Source of the DNA: Amycolatopsis camponoti
Lineage (GTDB): Bacteria; Actinomycetota; Actinomycetes; Mycobacteriales; Pseudonocardiaceae
Reading direction: 5' to 3'
Assembly (NCBI RefSeq): GCF_902497555.1
Contig: NZ_CABVGP010000001.1
Location: 3,576,501 to 3,640,500 of the forward strand
Length of the DNA: 64,000 bases
The notes under the pieces: generated by a model
Database searches by the model: none
What the model saw: the letters and a program-made list of their open reading frames with translations, nothing else
What the model was told of the DNA's origin: nothing
Part shown: positions 31,482 through 38,881 of the stretch, one piece after another
Numbering within the stretch: position 1 is the stretch's first letter
How the letters are laid out: each line of letters begins with the position of its first letter
Position numbers and translations under genes: made by a program

Positions 31482-33974
31482 TCAGGCTTTGCTGATCCGG
31501 CAGGCGAAGCACTTGTACGCCTGCTGGCCGGACAGGTTGTCGTAGAACGCGTCGTCGACCAGCCCGTTGGCGGCCTCGTAGCGCGGGTCGCCGAACTGGT
31601 CGCCGACCTGCTGGGCGGGGCCGAAGGTGTTGGGGACGAAGATCGTGTCCGGCCGGATCGCCGTCCAGAAGAGCGCCGTGCCGGTCACTTTCCCACGCGG
31701 GCTTTCCACGACCACGGTGTCGCGGTCGCCGATCCCGAATCGCCGTGCGGTGTCGGGGTGCACCTGGACCAGGCGGATTCCGTTGAGCCGCTCGCCGGTC
31801 GGTGTCCAGTGGGTGACGCTCGCGAAGTGGACGACGCTCGGCCGGCCGGTCATGCCCATCAGCGGGAAGTCCCGGTGTACCGCGTCCGAGCCGGGGACGC
31901 CGAGGCGCACCTTGTGCGTCACCGCCTGCGGGTTGATCGGGTTGGTGACGAAGCCGGGCTCGTAGGCGATCGTCGGGTTGGCGCCGGTCACCTCGGGGTG
32001 GGTGTAGAAGACCGGCAGCGCCCGGTGGCCGGCGGCGGCGAGCTTGCGGTCCAGCTCCGGGGTGAAGATCTCGACGTTCCCGCTCGGGGTGAGGAACCGC
32101 TTGCCCGGCGCGCCGAGCGCGGCCGCCGCCTCGTACCAGGACGGGTGGTCGAGGTAGAGCGTGCTGACGCCGGGGTGCGACGTCGTCGGGCACGGCCAGC
32201 GCAGCGGCTCGGCGCGGGCGTCCATCCGCTGCTGTGTCATCCCGCCCATCGCCGGGGTGTGCTTCACGAACTCCGCCCACAGCTTCGAGTAGTCCTTCCA
32301 GCTCTGGGGGAAGGCGTCGGCCCAGTAGCCCGCGGGCTTCCTGCGGTCGCGACGGGCGAAGGCGTGAGCGAGGTCGATCCAGATCTCCCAGTCCGGCTTG
32401 GACTGCCCGACTCGCGGCACCGCGGCGTGCTGCCAGCGGATGGCGCGGTCGTCGCGTCGCATGTAGACGCCGTCCAGTTCCAGGCCGCTGGTGACCGGCA
32501 GGATGACGTCGGCGTAGTAGGCGGCTTCCTCCATGAACAGGCCGGTGTAGACGTAGAAGTCCAGCTTCTTGAACGCTTCGCGGACCTTGGTGGTGTTCGC
32601 GCTCGAGATGAGCGGGTTGCCTTCGGTGATGACGGCCTTCAACGGGTACGGGCGGCCGGTGAGGATGGACTCGGCGAAGTAGTCCGGCCCGACCGGCAGC
32701 GCTTGGTCCAGCGGCGGTGTGGCGACCGTCAGCTCGGGCAGGCGGAGGTCGCCGGGCCAGGTGTTGTGCATGAAGTTGCAGCCGCCGCCCGGGACGCCGA
32801 TGTTGCCGGTGACCGCGGCGAGGAAGGTCAGGACGCGGTAGGTGTCGAAGGCGCCGAGCTGGTGGGAGATGCCGGCGTTGCAGAAGATCGCGGCGGGCTC
32901 GGCCTTGGCGTAGTCCTCGGCGAGCTGCCGGATCGTCGCGGCCGGCACGCCGGTGACGCCGGCGGCCCAGTCCGGGGTGTAGTCCTTGACGTGGTCGCGT
33001 AGTTCGGCGAATCCGAGCACCCAGCGCTGCACGAACGCCTTGTCGTGGAGGCTGTTGGCGATGATGTGCTGGAGCATGCCGAGCACGAGCGCGAAGTCGG
33101 TGTGCGGCTTCGGCGCGACCCAGGTGTCGGCGGCCGCGCCGGTCGGTGTCCGGCGCGGGTCGACGACGACGAGCTTCGCGTGGGTCTTCTTCCTGGACCT
33201 GAGCAGGTAGTCGAAGGTGACCGGGTGGGTCTCGGCCTGGTTGGTGCCCAAGAACAGGAAGTACTTCGCGGAGCCGAGGTCCTCCCGGCCGGTGGCGCCG
33301 TCGACGCCGTAGCCGTTGGTGAAGGTGCCGAGCCCGAACGTCGTGGCGAGGGCGTTGCCGCCGGCGTCGTTGCAGACGGGGCCGACATCGGTGTTGTTCG
33401 GGCTCCCCAGCAGCGCGAACAGGCGCGCGACCAACGAGCCGGTGCCGCGGGGGAGCCGGCCGGTGGTGCGGTTGGCGATCGTCTTGACTTGACCGCTGTC
33501 GCGCAGCTGCAGCAGCCGGTCGGCGATGAGGTCGAGTGCCTGGTCCCAGGAGACCGGCTCGAACTTCGAGTCCTTCGAGCCCTTGGCGCCGGATACCCGG
33601 CGCAGGGGAGTGGTCAGCCGCAGCGGGCTGTAGGCGATTTCCGGCATCATCGACGCCTTGACGCAGAAGTTTCCGGCCTGGACCGGGTCGTCCGGGTCGC
33701 CGGAGACGCTGATGACCCGCCCCGCCCGGACGCCGACCTGGAGGCGGCAGTTCGAGTTGCAGAACTGGCAGGCCGTCGAGACGACGGTGTCCGGGTGCAG
33801 GGCGGCCGAGTCGGTGGTGAAGCTGAGCTCCCCGCCCGTGCGGCTGCCGACGGTGGGAATCTCGGCCGTGGCGGGGTCCGCACCGGCGATCGACGGGTTG
33901 ACGAACAGGGAGGCGCCACTGATCACGGCACCTTGGACGAAACCTCTGCGTGACAGACCGGTGAAATCGTCCAT
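31482..33974 (-). CDS. Tat-exported molybdopterin oxidoreductase (DMSO-reductase family)
   Basis: An 830-residue enzyme with a Tat signal (SRRGFVQGAVISG). A 4Fe-4S site has Cys69, Cys72, Cys76 and Cys104 (CQFCNSNC, then GNFC). GPVCNDAGG near residue 201 gives a probable Cys ligand to Mo, as in the ArrA/ArxA/Psr/Nap branch, and the C-terminal dinucleotide-binding domain is present (FPLMGMTGRPSVVHF). The length is close to ArrA/ArxA. No electron-transfer subunit is adjacent. It converges with the ArsR-ArsN gene (4-bp gap) and its promoter carries a perfect ATCGA-N6-TCGAT site. A role in As(III)/As(V) or organoarsenical redox chemistry outside the membrane is likely, but the substrate is inferred. 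Confidence 0.88.
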   Translation of the reverse strand: MDDFTGLSRRGFVQGAVISGASLFVNPSIAGADPATAEIPTVGSRTGGELSFTTDSAALHPDTVVSTACQFCNSNCRLQVGVRAGRVISVSGDPDDPVQAGNFCVKASMMPEIAYSPLRLTTPLRRVSGAKGSKDSKFEPVSWDQALDLIADRLLQLRDSGQVKTIANRTTGRLPRGTGSLVARLFALLGSPNNTDVGPVCNDAGGNALATTFGLGTFTNGYGVDGATGREDLGSAKYFLFLGTNQAETHPVTFDYLLRSRKKTHAKLVVVDPRRTPTGAAADTWVAPKPHTDFALVLGMLQHIIANSLHDKAFVQRWVLGFAELRDHVKDYTPDWAAGVTGVPAATIRQLAEDYAKAEPAAIFCNAGISHQLGAFDTYRVLTFLAAVTGNIGVPGGGCNFMHNTWPGDLRLPELTVATPPLDQALPVGPDYFAESILTGRPYPLKAVITEGNPLISSANTTKVREAFKKLDFYVYTGLFMEEAAYYADVILPVTSGLELDGVYMRRDDRAIRWQHAAVPRVGQSKPDWEIWIDLAHAFARRDRRKPAGYWADAFPQSWKDYSKLWAEFVKHTPAMGGMTQQRMDARAEPLRWPCPTTSHPGVSTLYLDHPSWYEAAAALGAPGKRFLTPSGNVEIFTPELDRKLAAAGHRALPVFYTHPEVTGANPTIAYEPGFVTNPINPQAVTHKVRLGVPGSDAVHRDFPLMGMTGRPSVVHFASVTHWTPTGERLNGIRLVQVHPDTARRFGIGDRDTVVVESPRGKVTGTALFWTAIRPDTIFVPNTFGPAQQVGDQFGDPRYEAANGLVDDAFYDNLSGQQAYKCFACRISKA

Positions 33975-34019
33975 AAGGACCTACCCCCAGAAGACGAAAC
34001 GGACACAGCGCGCGACTCC

Positions 34020-34035
34020 ATCGACACGTGTCGAT
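34020..34035. promoter_or_regulatory. Perfect ATCGA-N6-TCGAT operator before the molybdoenzyme
   Basis: ATCGACACGTGTCGAT is a perfect 16-bp palindrome ~46 bp upstream of the start at 33974. It is the third member of the site family at 23226 and 30590, tying the molybdoenzyme to the arsenic regulon. Confidence 0.75.
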
Positions 34036-34057
34036 CCACACTAGAGAGTGAGGGAAG

Positions 34058-34101
34058 CGTTGCATAGCAACGAATGTCGCAATCGATCGGTGCTGATCGA
34101 T
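34058..34101. other. Two further palindromes in the gap behind the molybdoenzyme promoter
   Basis: CGTTGCATAGCAACG (34058-34072) is a 6-bp-arm hairpin with a 3-nt loop. ATCGATCGGTGCTGATCGAT (34082-34101) has ATCGAT arms separated by 8 bp, similar in wording to the operators nearby but with different spacing. They may be extra regulatory sites or a weak terminator; no gene lies here. Confidence 0.4.
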
Positions 34102-34198
34102 GCTCGCCGACGTGTCTCCGCGAATGCGGTGGGATGGCGTCTGCCGCTGTGCGGATGCGGCTGTTTCGAGTGCGTGTGTCGTTACCTGGCGGTCCTGG

Positions 34199-34735
34199 CT
34201 AATCGAGAGGCATGGTCAGCTGGCCGTGGTGGAAGTCGAAGTGCCGGGCCGGGAACCGGTACACGTCGGCCAAGGTCATGTAGTCCTGGAAGAACGGGTC
34301 CCACCGGGTCGGGTAGTGCATGCCACGGGCAAGGTCGATGTCGCTCTCGCCGTCCAGCCGACGGTGCAGTGCCGCGATCGTCCGGTCGAACAGCGTCACC
34401 ATCCAGGAACGCGGCATGAGCGTCCCGCCAAGCCACGAGCCGGCGAAGTTGACCACGTCGAAGGGTCTGGTGCCCGCGTTGAGCAATCGTGCGTACTCGC
34501 GGCTCGCTCCGTCGGGTAAACGGCCGAAAATTCGCACCAGCCGTAGTAACGCGCGAATGATCAGGTAGCCGAGCAGCATGTGGAACAGCAGCTGACGGTT
34601 GTTCCACCGCGTACCCGCGCTGGTGCGCCGCAGGTCGCTCCTGCTCGCTGCGTCGAGCAGCTCGTGGAAGCTCTTGCGCGTTCGCTCCATGCCCTCGTGA
34701 ACGGCTCTCTTGTCCACCGTCGAAGTGTCCGCCAC
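34199..34735 (-). CDS. DinB-superfamily-like protein
   Basis: A ~178-residue helical protein: RTRKSFHELLDAASRSDLRR, then TRWNNRQLLFHMLLGYLIIR and the C-terminal RFPARHFDFHHGQLTMPLD. The WNN-LLFHML and late His pattern fits DinB/DUF664-type four-helix bundles with a metal site. The start is uncertain; I use GTG 34735 (VADTSTVDKRAV) since the upstream sequence is not protein-like. It lies 50 bp downstream of the ROK gene on the same strand. The function is unknown; family members include thiol transferases and metal-dependent hydrolases. Confidence 0.7.
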   Translation of the reverse strand: MADTSTVDKRAVHEGMERTRKSFHELLDAASRSDLRRTSAGTRWNNRQLLFHMLLGYLIIRALLRLVRIFGRLPDGASREYARLLNAGTRPFDVVNFAGSWLGGTLMPRSWMVTLFDRTIAALHRRLDGESDIDLARGMHYPTRWDPFFQDYMTLADVYRFPARHFDFHHGQLTMPLD

Positions 34736-34785
34736 GGGGTCCGGGAACGCCAGCCGGCGCTCCCGGGTGACACGCCGCGTGCGGA

Positions 34786-36024
34786 TCACCAAGCGGTCGG
34801 CGAAACCCGCGGCATTTCGCTCAAGGGATCGTGCAGCAGCCGCTCGAATCCGAGCTCGCCGGCGCCGATCAGGGTGGCGTCGTCGCCGAGAGCCGACACA
34901 CTCAGGCGGACTTTTTCCTTCGCCACCGGCAGCACATTGCGGGCGACGCGGCCACGTACTCGCGGCAGTACACCGGCGTACACATCCCGCAACATTCCGC
35001 CGAAGACGACCACCGCCGGATTGAAGAGATTGATGAGATTGGCGACGCCGATGCCCAGCCAATCCCCGACGTAATCGAGCGCGTCGCGAGCATTGGCATC
35101 GCCCGCGGCAGCGTCGGCGGCCACCGCCCGCACGGCGTCACGACCGAAGACCTCCGGCGGTCGGCGTGCGGCGTCCAGCAAGGCCCGTTCACCGGCTTCG
35201 GCCTCCAGGCACCCGCTGGAGCCGCAGCCACAAGGTCGCCCGTCATGCGGGTTGACGACCATGTGGCCCAGTTCGCAGCCGTACCCCGCGTCACCGTCCA
35301 GCACCGTGCCGCCGACGATGATCCCGCCACCGACGCCGACGTCGCCGTGCAGGTAGACCAGGTTCTGCACGCCCATCCCGGCCCCGCGAAGGTGCTCCGC
35401 GAGCGCTCCGAGATGCGCCTCGTTTCCCACCGGCACGCGCAGTCCCAGCCCCAGCCGGCGTGCCAGTTCAGCGCCGAACGCCTGGTCGACCCAGCCGAGG
35501 TCGGGGCCGAAGCGGACGGTCCCGTCGCCGGGACGGATCATTCCGCAGTACGAGGCCCCCAGCCCCACGCAAGTCGACGTCGACGGCGCCGCGTCGATCA
35601 ACTCGCGGCCGAGCTCCGCGAGCGTCGTGACCACGTAGTCGAGATCGACTCCGGACCGGCGCCGGGCAGCGACCTTGCGGTCCAGGATGACACCGCCGAG
35701 GCCGATCCGGGCGGCGACCACCCGGTCCACGGCGACGTCGAACGCCAATACGTGGAAACGCTGAGTTTCCGGCCGCACGATGGGCGACGGGCGGCCCTGG
35801 TGGCGATTGTCCGTCTGCGCCACTTCCCGGACCAGGCCCGCCGCGCTCAGTTCCGCCGTCAACGTCTTGATCGTGCTTCGGTTGAGGTTCATCCGTCTCG
35901 CGAGCTCAGCTCGCGAGATTCCGCCGTTCAGGTGCACGAGGCGAAGAAAAGTACCGCGATTGTGCCGACGCATCTCCTCCTGATCCAACCCGATTCTCGA
36001 GCCGTCCCAGGGTGTCAATTCCAT
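34786..36024 (-). CDS. ROK-family transcriptional regulator
   Basis: A 412-residue ROK repressor. The N-terminal winged HTH is GGISRAELARRMNLNRSTIK. The sugar-kinase-like domain has LVYLHGDVGVGGGIIVGG (ROK signature) and the zinc site HDGRPCGCGSSGCLEAEAG. Such proteins sense sugars or sugar phosphates and control uptake or catabolic genes (NagC/Mlc/XylR type). No sugar transporter is adjacent, so the target is unknown. The ATG start gives MELTPWDGSRIG. Confidence 0.93.
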   Translation of the reverse strand: MELTPWDGSRIGLDQEEMRRHNRGTFLRLVHLNGGISRAELARRMNLNRSTIKTLTAELSAAGLVREVAQTDNRHQGRPSPIVRPETQRFHVLAFDVAVDRVVAARIGLGGVILDRKVAARRRSGVDLDYVVTTLAELGRELIDAAPSTSTCVGLGASYCGMIRPGDGTVRFGPDLGWVDQAFGAELARRLGLGLRVPVGNEAHLGALAEHLRGAGMGVQNLVYLHGDVGVGGGIIVGGTVLDGDAGYGCELGHMVVNPHDGRPCGCGSSGCLEAEAGERALLDAARRPPEVFGRDAVRAVAADAAAGDANARDALDYVGDWLGIGVANLINLFNPAVVVFGGMLRDVYAGVLPRVRGRVARNVLPVAKEKVRLSVSALGDDATLIGAGELGFERLLHDPLSEMPRVSPTAW

Positions 36025-36117
36025 GTCGTGTCCGATGCGTAGAGTGTGCTGGTCAGACTGGCATCAGCGCGCTCTACGCGCAATCCCGGTGACGCGGCCG
36101 CGTCCGGTGAGTCAGTG

Positions 36118-37053
36118 TCACGCCGGGGGCGCCGCCCACGCGTCGAGGCCGTCGCGGGCCGCCAGCCGGAGTCCGCTGGTGAACCGGCGGGGCGTTCCGG
36201 TGAGCGGGTCGTCGAACGCGAGGACGCGGGCCAGCAGCTGGAGGGGTTTCGTGAAGTCGCCGAGGGGTTTCTCGCGCAGTTCGGGGTAGAAGTCGTCGCC
36301 GAGGATCGGGATGCCGAGGCCGCTCAGGTGCACGCGCAGCTGGTGCGTCCGGCCGGTCGAGGGCACCAGCCGGTAGTGGCCCAGGCCGTCGTGGTGCCCG
36401 GCCAGCTCGACGTACGTCTCCGCGTTCGGCTCGCCCGGTACCTCCTGCGCGGCCAGCACCCCGCGCTCCTTGATGATCCGGCTGCGCACGGTCCGCGGCA
36501 GGTCCAGCGCCGGGTCGTACGGCGCGATCGCCTCGTACTCCTTGTGGACCTTCCGGTCGCGGAAGAGCGTCTGGTACTTCCCGCGCAGCTCCGGCGTGAT
36601 CACGAACATCACCAGCCCGGCGGTGACCCGGTCGAGGCGGTGCGCGGGGGACAGGTGCGGCAGGTCGAGGTCGCGGCGCAGGCGCACGAGCGCCGTCTCG
36701 AGGATGTGCTGCCCGCGCGGGATGGTCGCCAGGAAGTGCGGCTTGTCGACGACCAGCAGGTGCTCGTCGCGGTGCACGACGCGGATCGCGAACGGCACCG
36801 GCACCTCGTCCGGCAGGTCGCGGTGGAACCAGATGAACGAGCCGGGCGCGTACGGCTCGTCGACGGCGAGCGGGCCGTCGGTGCCGTGGATGCGCTCCTC
36901 GCGCAGCATCTGCTCGATCCGGTCCGGCGTCACCCGCGGGAGGCGGTCGACGAGGTGCGCCAGCAGGGTCGGCCACTCGCCGTCGGGCAGTTTCAGCCGG
37001 GCGGGATCCAGCCCGTGGCGGGGCGGGATCGGGGGCCGGAGCTTGCGTCTCAT
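36118..37053 (-). CDS. RluA-family pseudouridine synthase
   Basis: A 311-residue protein. The catalytic segment SPAHRLDRVTAGLVMFV carries HRLDR with the nucleophilic Asp. The later motif VPSTGRTHQLRVHLSGLGIP is also typical. The N-terminal region (HLVDRLPRVTPDRIEQML) is a short S4-like part. It isomerises uridine in rRNA or tRNA. The actinobacterial members of this branch have few characterised substrates. It lies 16 bp after nothing in operon; the next gene on the same strand, a DUF5313 gene, ends upstream at 37070. Confidence 0.92.
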   Translation of the reverse strand: MRRKLRPPIPPRHGLDPARLKLPDGEWPTLLAHLVDRLPRVTPDRIEQMLREERIHGTDGPLAVDEPYAPGSFIWFHRDLPDEVPVPFAIRVVHRDEHLLVVDKPHFLATIPRGQHILETALVRLRRDLDLPHLSPAHRLDRVTAGLVMFVITPELRGKYQTLFRDRKVHKEYEAIAPYDPALDLPRTVRSRIIKERGVLAAQEVPGEPNAETYVELAGHHDGLGHYRLVPSTGRTHQLRVHLSGLGIPILGDDFYPELREKPLGDFTKPLQLLARVLAFDDPLTGTPRRFTSGLRLAARDGLDAWAAPPA

Positions 37054-37069
37054 CGTCCCCCGACTGTAG

Positions 37070-37462
37070 CTAACCCTCCGACGACGTCCGGTAGCGCGCG
37101 ATGTAGCGGGCCGTCGCCTCGGCGTTCTTCGCCTCGGCCGCTTCGGCGCGGACGTGGCGGCCCGTGTGGTGCGGGAAGCCCTGCCGGCCGAGCCGGTGCT
37201 CGATGCTCTCCTCCATGTACGCGCAGGAGTAGAAGTACGCGACGAGCGCCGCCATCAGCACCAGGGAGAGGCGCAGCCAGATCGAGCCGGGCAGCAGCAG
37301 CCACACCGCGCACAGCGGCACGATGCCGACCGACCGCTGCAGCACGTACCGGGCTCGCCAATGCTTCGACGTCGCGTCGTACAGGGCCCAGTCCTTGTAG
37401 CGGTCCGGCAGCTTGACGCCGACGGCGTAACCGAGCCAGCGGAGTGCACCAGGTCGTTCCAT
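37070..37462 (-). CDS. DUF5313 family membrane protein
   Basis: A 130-residue protein with two adjacent transmembrane helices near residues 47-85 (GIVPLCAVWLLLPGSIWL; LSLVLMAALVAYFYSCAY). A basic N-terminus precedes them (YAVGVKLPDRYKDWALYDAT) and a charged C-terminus follows. It matches the small actinobacterial DUF5313 family of unknown function. It diverges from a MarR gene, and palindromes lie in the shared 64-bp gap. Confidence 0.8.
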   Translation of the reverse strand: MERPGALRWLGYAVGVKLPDRYKDWALYDATSKHWRARYVLQRSVGIVPLCAVWLLLPGSIWLRLSLVLMAALVAYFYSCAYMEESIEHRLGRQGFPHHTGRHVRAEAAEAKNAEATARYIARYRTSSEG

Positions 37463-37469
37463 GAGGTCC

Positions 37470-37498
37470 AGTGTACACTAATAGTTAGTACACTAACT
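37470..37498. promoter_or_regulatory. Palindromic operator in the divergent marR/DUF5313 gap
   Basis: AGTGTACACT (37470-37479) is a perfect 10-bp palindrome, and AGTTAGTACACTAACT (37483-37498) has perfect 7-bp arms. Both share the GTACACTAA wording. They fill the gap between the two start codons, so the MarR dimer probably binds here and controls both genes. Confidence 0.7.
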
Positions 37499-37526
37499 GT
37501 CTCGTGGACCACGTTAGGATCGCGTC

Positions 37527-37964
37527 ATGATCGACCTGGGTGAGGACCCCCTGAAGCTCGACCGGCAGGTGTGCTTCGCGCTGTCGGTGGCTTCGCGCAG
37601 CGTGATCGCGATCTACCGGCCGCTGCTGGAGCCGTACGGCCTGACCCACCCGCAGTACCTGGTGATGCTGGCGTTGTGGGAGCGGTCGCCGCGGTCGGTG
37701 AAGGACCTGGGCGCGTCGCTGAGGCACGAGCCGGCGACGCTGTCCCCGCTGCTCAAGCGGCTGGAGGCGCTCGGCTACGTCACGCGCACCCGGAGCCGGT
37801 CCGACGAGCGCCAGCTGATCGTCGAGCTGACGGAGTCCGGGCGGGCGCTGCGGGCCGAGGCCGAGAAGATCCCGTACCAGGTGGTGGAGACGCTGGGGAT
37901 GGAGGTCTCCGAGCTGGAGGCGCTCCACGGCGTGCTGTCCAGGGTCATCGCCGCGACCGCCTGA
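37527..37964 (+). CDS. OhrR-like MarR-family regulator
   Basis: A 145-residue protein. The N-terminal LDRQVCFALSVASRSVIAIY has the reactive-cysteine position of OhrR (LxxQxCFALY). YGLTHPQYLVMLALWE, the HTH LGASLRHEPATLSPLLKRLE and the wing RTRSRSDERQLIVELT follow. OhrR senses organic hydroperoxides by oxidising this Cys. No ohr gene lies nearby, so the controlled genes may be the divergent DUF5313 gene or the LLM oxidoreductase 35 bp downstream. Confidence 0.9.
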   Translation: MIDLGEDPLKLDRQVCFALSVASRSVIAIYRPLLEPYGLTHPQYLVMLALWERSPRSVKDLGASLRHEPATLSPLLKRLEALGYVTRTRSRSDERQLIVELTESGRALRAEAEKIPYQVVETLGMEVSELEALHGVLSRVIAATA

Positions 37965-37999
37965 GGAATGTCCCGCCGTCGAGCAGGGTTGAGCAGAGC

Positions 38000-38881
38000 G
38001 TGCTGAAGATCAGGCTGGGTGTCGCACCGGCGGCGGGGACCGGGCCGGCGGAGTTCGCCGGGCTCGCGGAACGGCTCGAGAGCGCCGGCGTCGACTCGCT
38101 GTGGCTGTCCGAGCTGGTGTACTCGCCCGAGGTCGACCCGATGATCGGCATGACGCACGCGCTGGCCCGGACGTCGAAGCTCAAGGTCGGCACCGGCGTC
38201 GCGATCCTCCCGGGGCGGCACCCGGTGCTGGTGGCGAAGCAGCTGCTGACGCTGGCCGGGTTGGCGCCCAAGCGGGTGCTGCCGGTGTTCGGCCTGCGTC
38301 CGGCGCGCGCCGCGGAGCACGACCTGTTCCCGGTGCCGGCCGGTCGCCGGGCGGCGGTGTTCGACGAGTCGCTCGTGCTCTTGCGGCGGCTGCTGGAGGA
38401 GGACTCGGTGTCGTTCTCCGGTGAGTTCTTCGAGGTTTCCGATGTGTCGCTGGGGCCGCGCCCGGCGAAGCGGCTGGACGTGTGGCTCGGCGGCTCGGCC
38501 CCGGCGGCCTTGCGCCGGACGGGACGGCTGGCCGACGGGTGGCTGGGGAGTTTCCACACGCCGTCGCAGGCTCGTGAGGCCGTGGTCGCGATCCAGGCCG
38601 CCGCGGCCGAAGCGGGGCGGGAGATCGAGGAGGACCACTTCGGGTTGAGCCTGGTGGTGGCGGATCGCGGCGTGCCTTCGGGTCTGGCCGAGATGGCGGC
38701 CCGGCGCAGTCCCGGCGTTCCGCTGACGGACCTCGTGGCGACGAGCTGGCCCGAGGCCCGGCGGCTGGTGGAGCAGTACATCGAGGCGGGGCTGTCGAAG
38801 TTCGTGATCCGGCCCGGGCACGGGGATTTCGACGGGTTCCTCGAGAAGTTCCAGGCCGAGCTGGTGCCGCTGCAGAACTAG
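38000..38881 (+). CDS. LLM-class flavin-dependent oxidoreductase
   Basis: A ~293-residue luciferase-like monooxygenase. RLGVAPAAGTGPAEFAGLAE starts the TIM barrel. Further landmarks are VGTGVAILPGRHPVLVAKQL, RPAKRLDVWLGGSAPAALRR and the C-terminal EQYIEAGLSKFVIRPG. The group includes F420-dependent reductases and FMNH2 monooxygenases. I use GTG 38000. It lies just downstream of the OhrR-like gene and may share its promoter. Its stop shares CTAG with the stop of the convergent MFS gene. Confidence 0.87.
   Translation: MLKIRLGVAPAAGTGPAEFAGLAERLESAGVDSLWLSELVYSPEVDPMIGMTHALARTSKLKVGTGVAILPGRHPVLVAKQLLTLAGLAPKRVLPVFGLRPARAAEHDLFPVPAGRRAAVFDESLVLLRRLLEEDSVSFSGEFFEVSDVSLGPRPAKRLDVWLGGSAPAALRRTGRLADGWLGSFHTPSQAREAVVAIQAAAAEAGREIEEDHFGLSLVVADRGVPSGLAEMAARRSPGVPLTDLVATSWPEARRLVEQYIEAGLSKFVIRPGHGDFDGFLEKFQAELVPLQN

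Noticed and set aside
18118..34035. A phosphonate-like or bisenarsan-type arsenic pathway starting from a PEP-mutase analogue.
   Set aside because: No PEP-mutase-like or other phosphonate-type gene is present; the genes fit the ArsL/ArsM logic instead.
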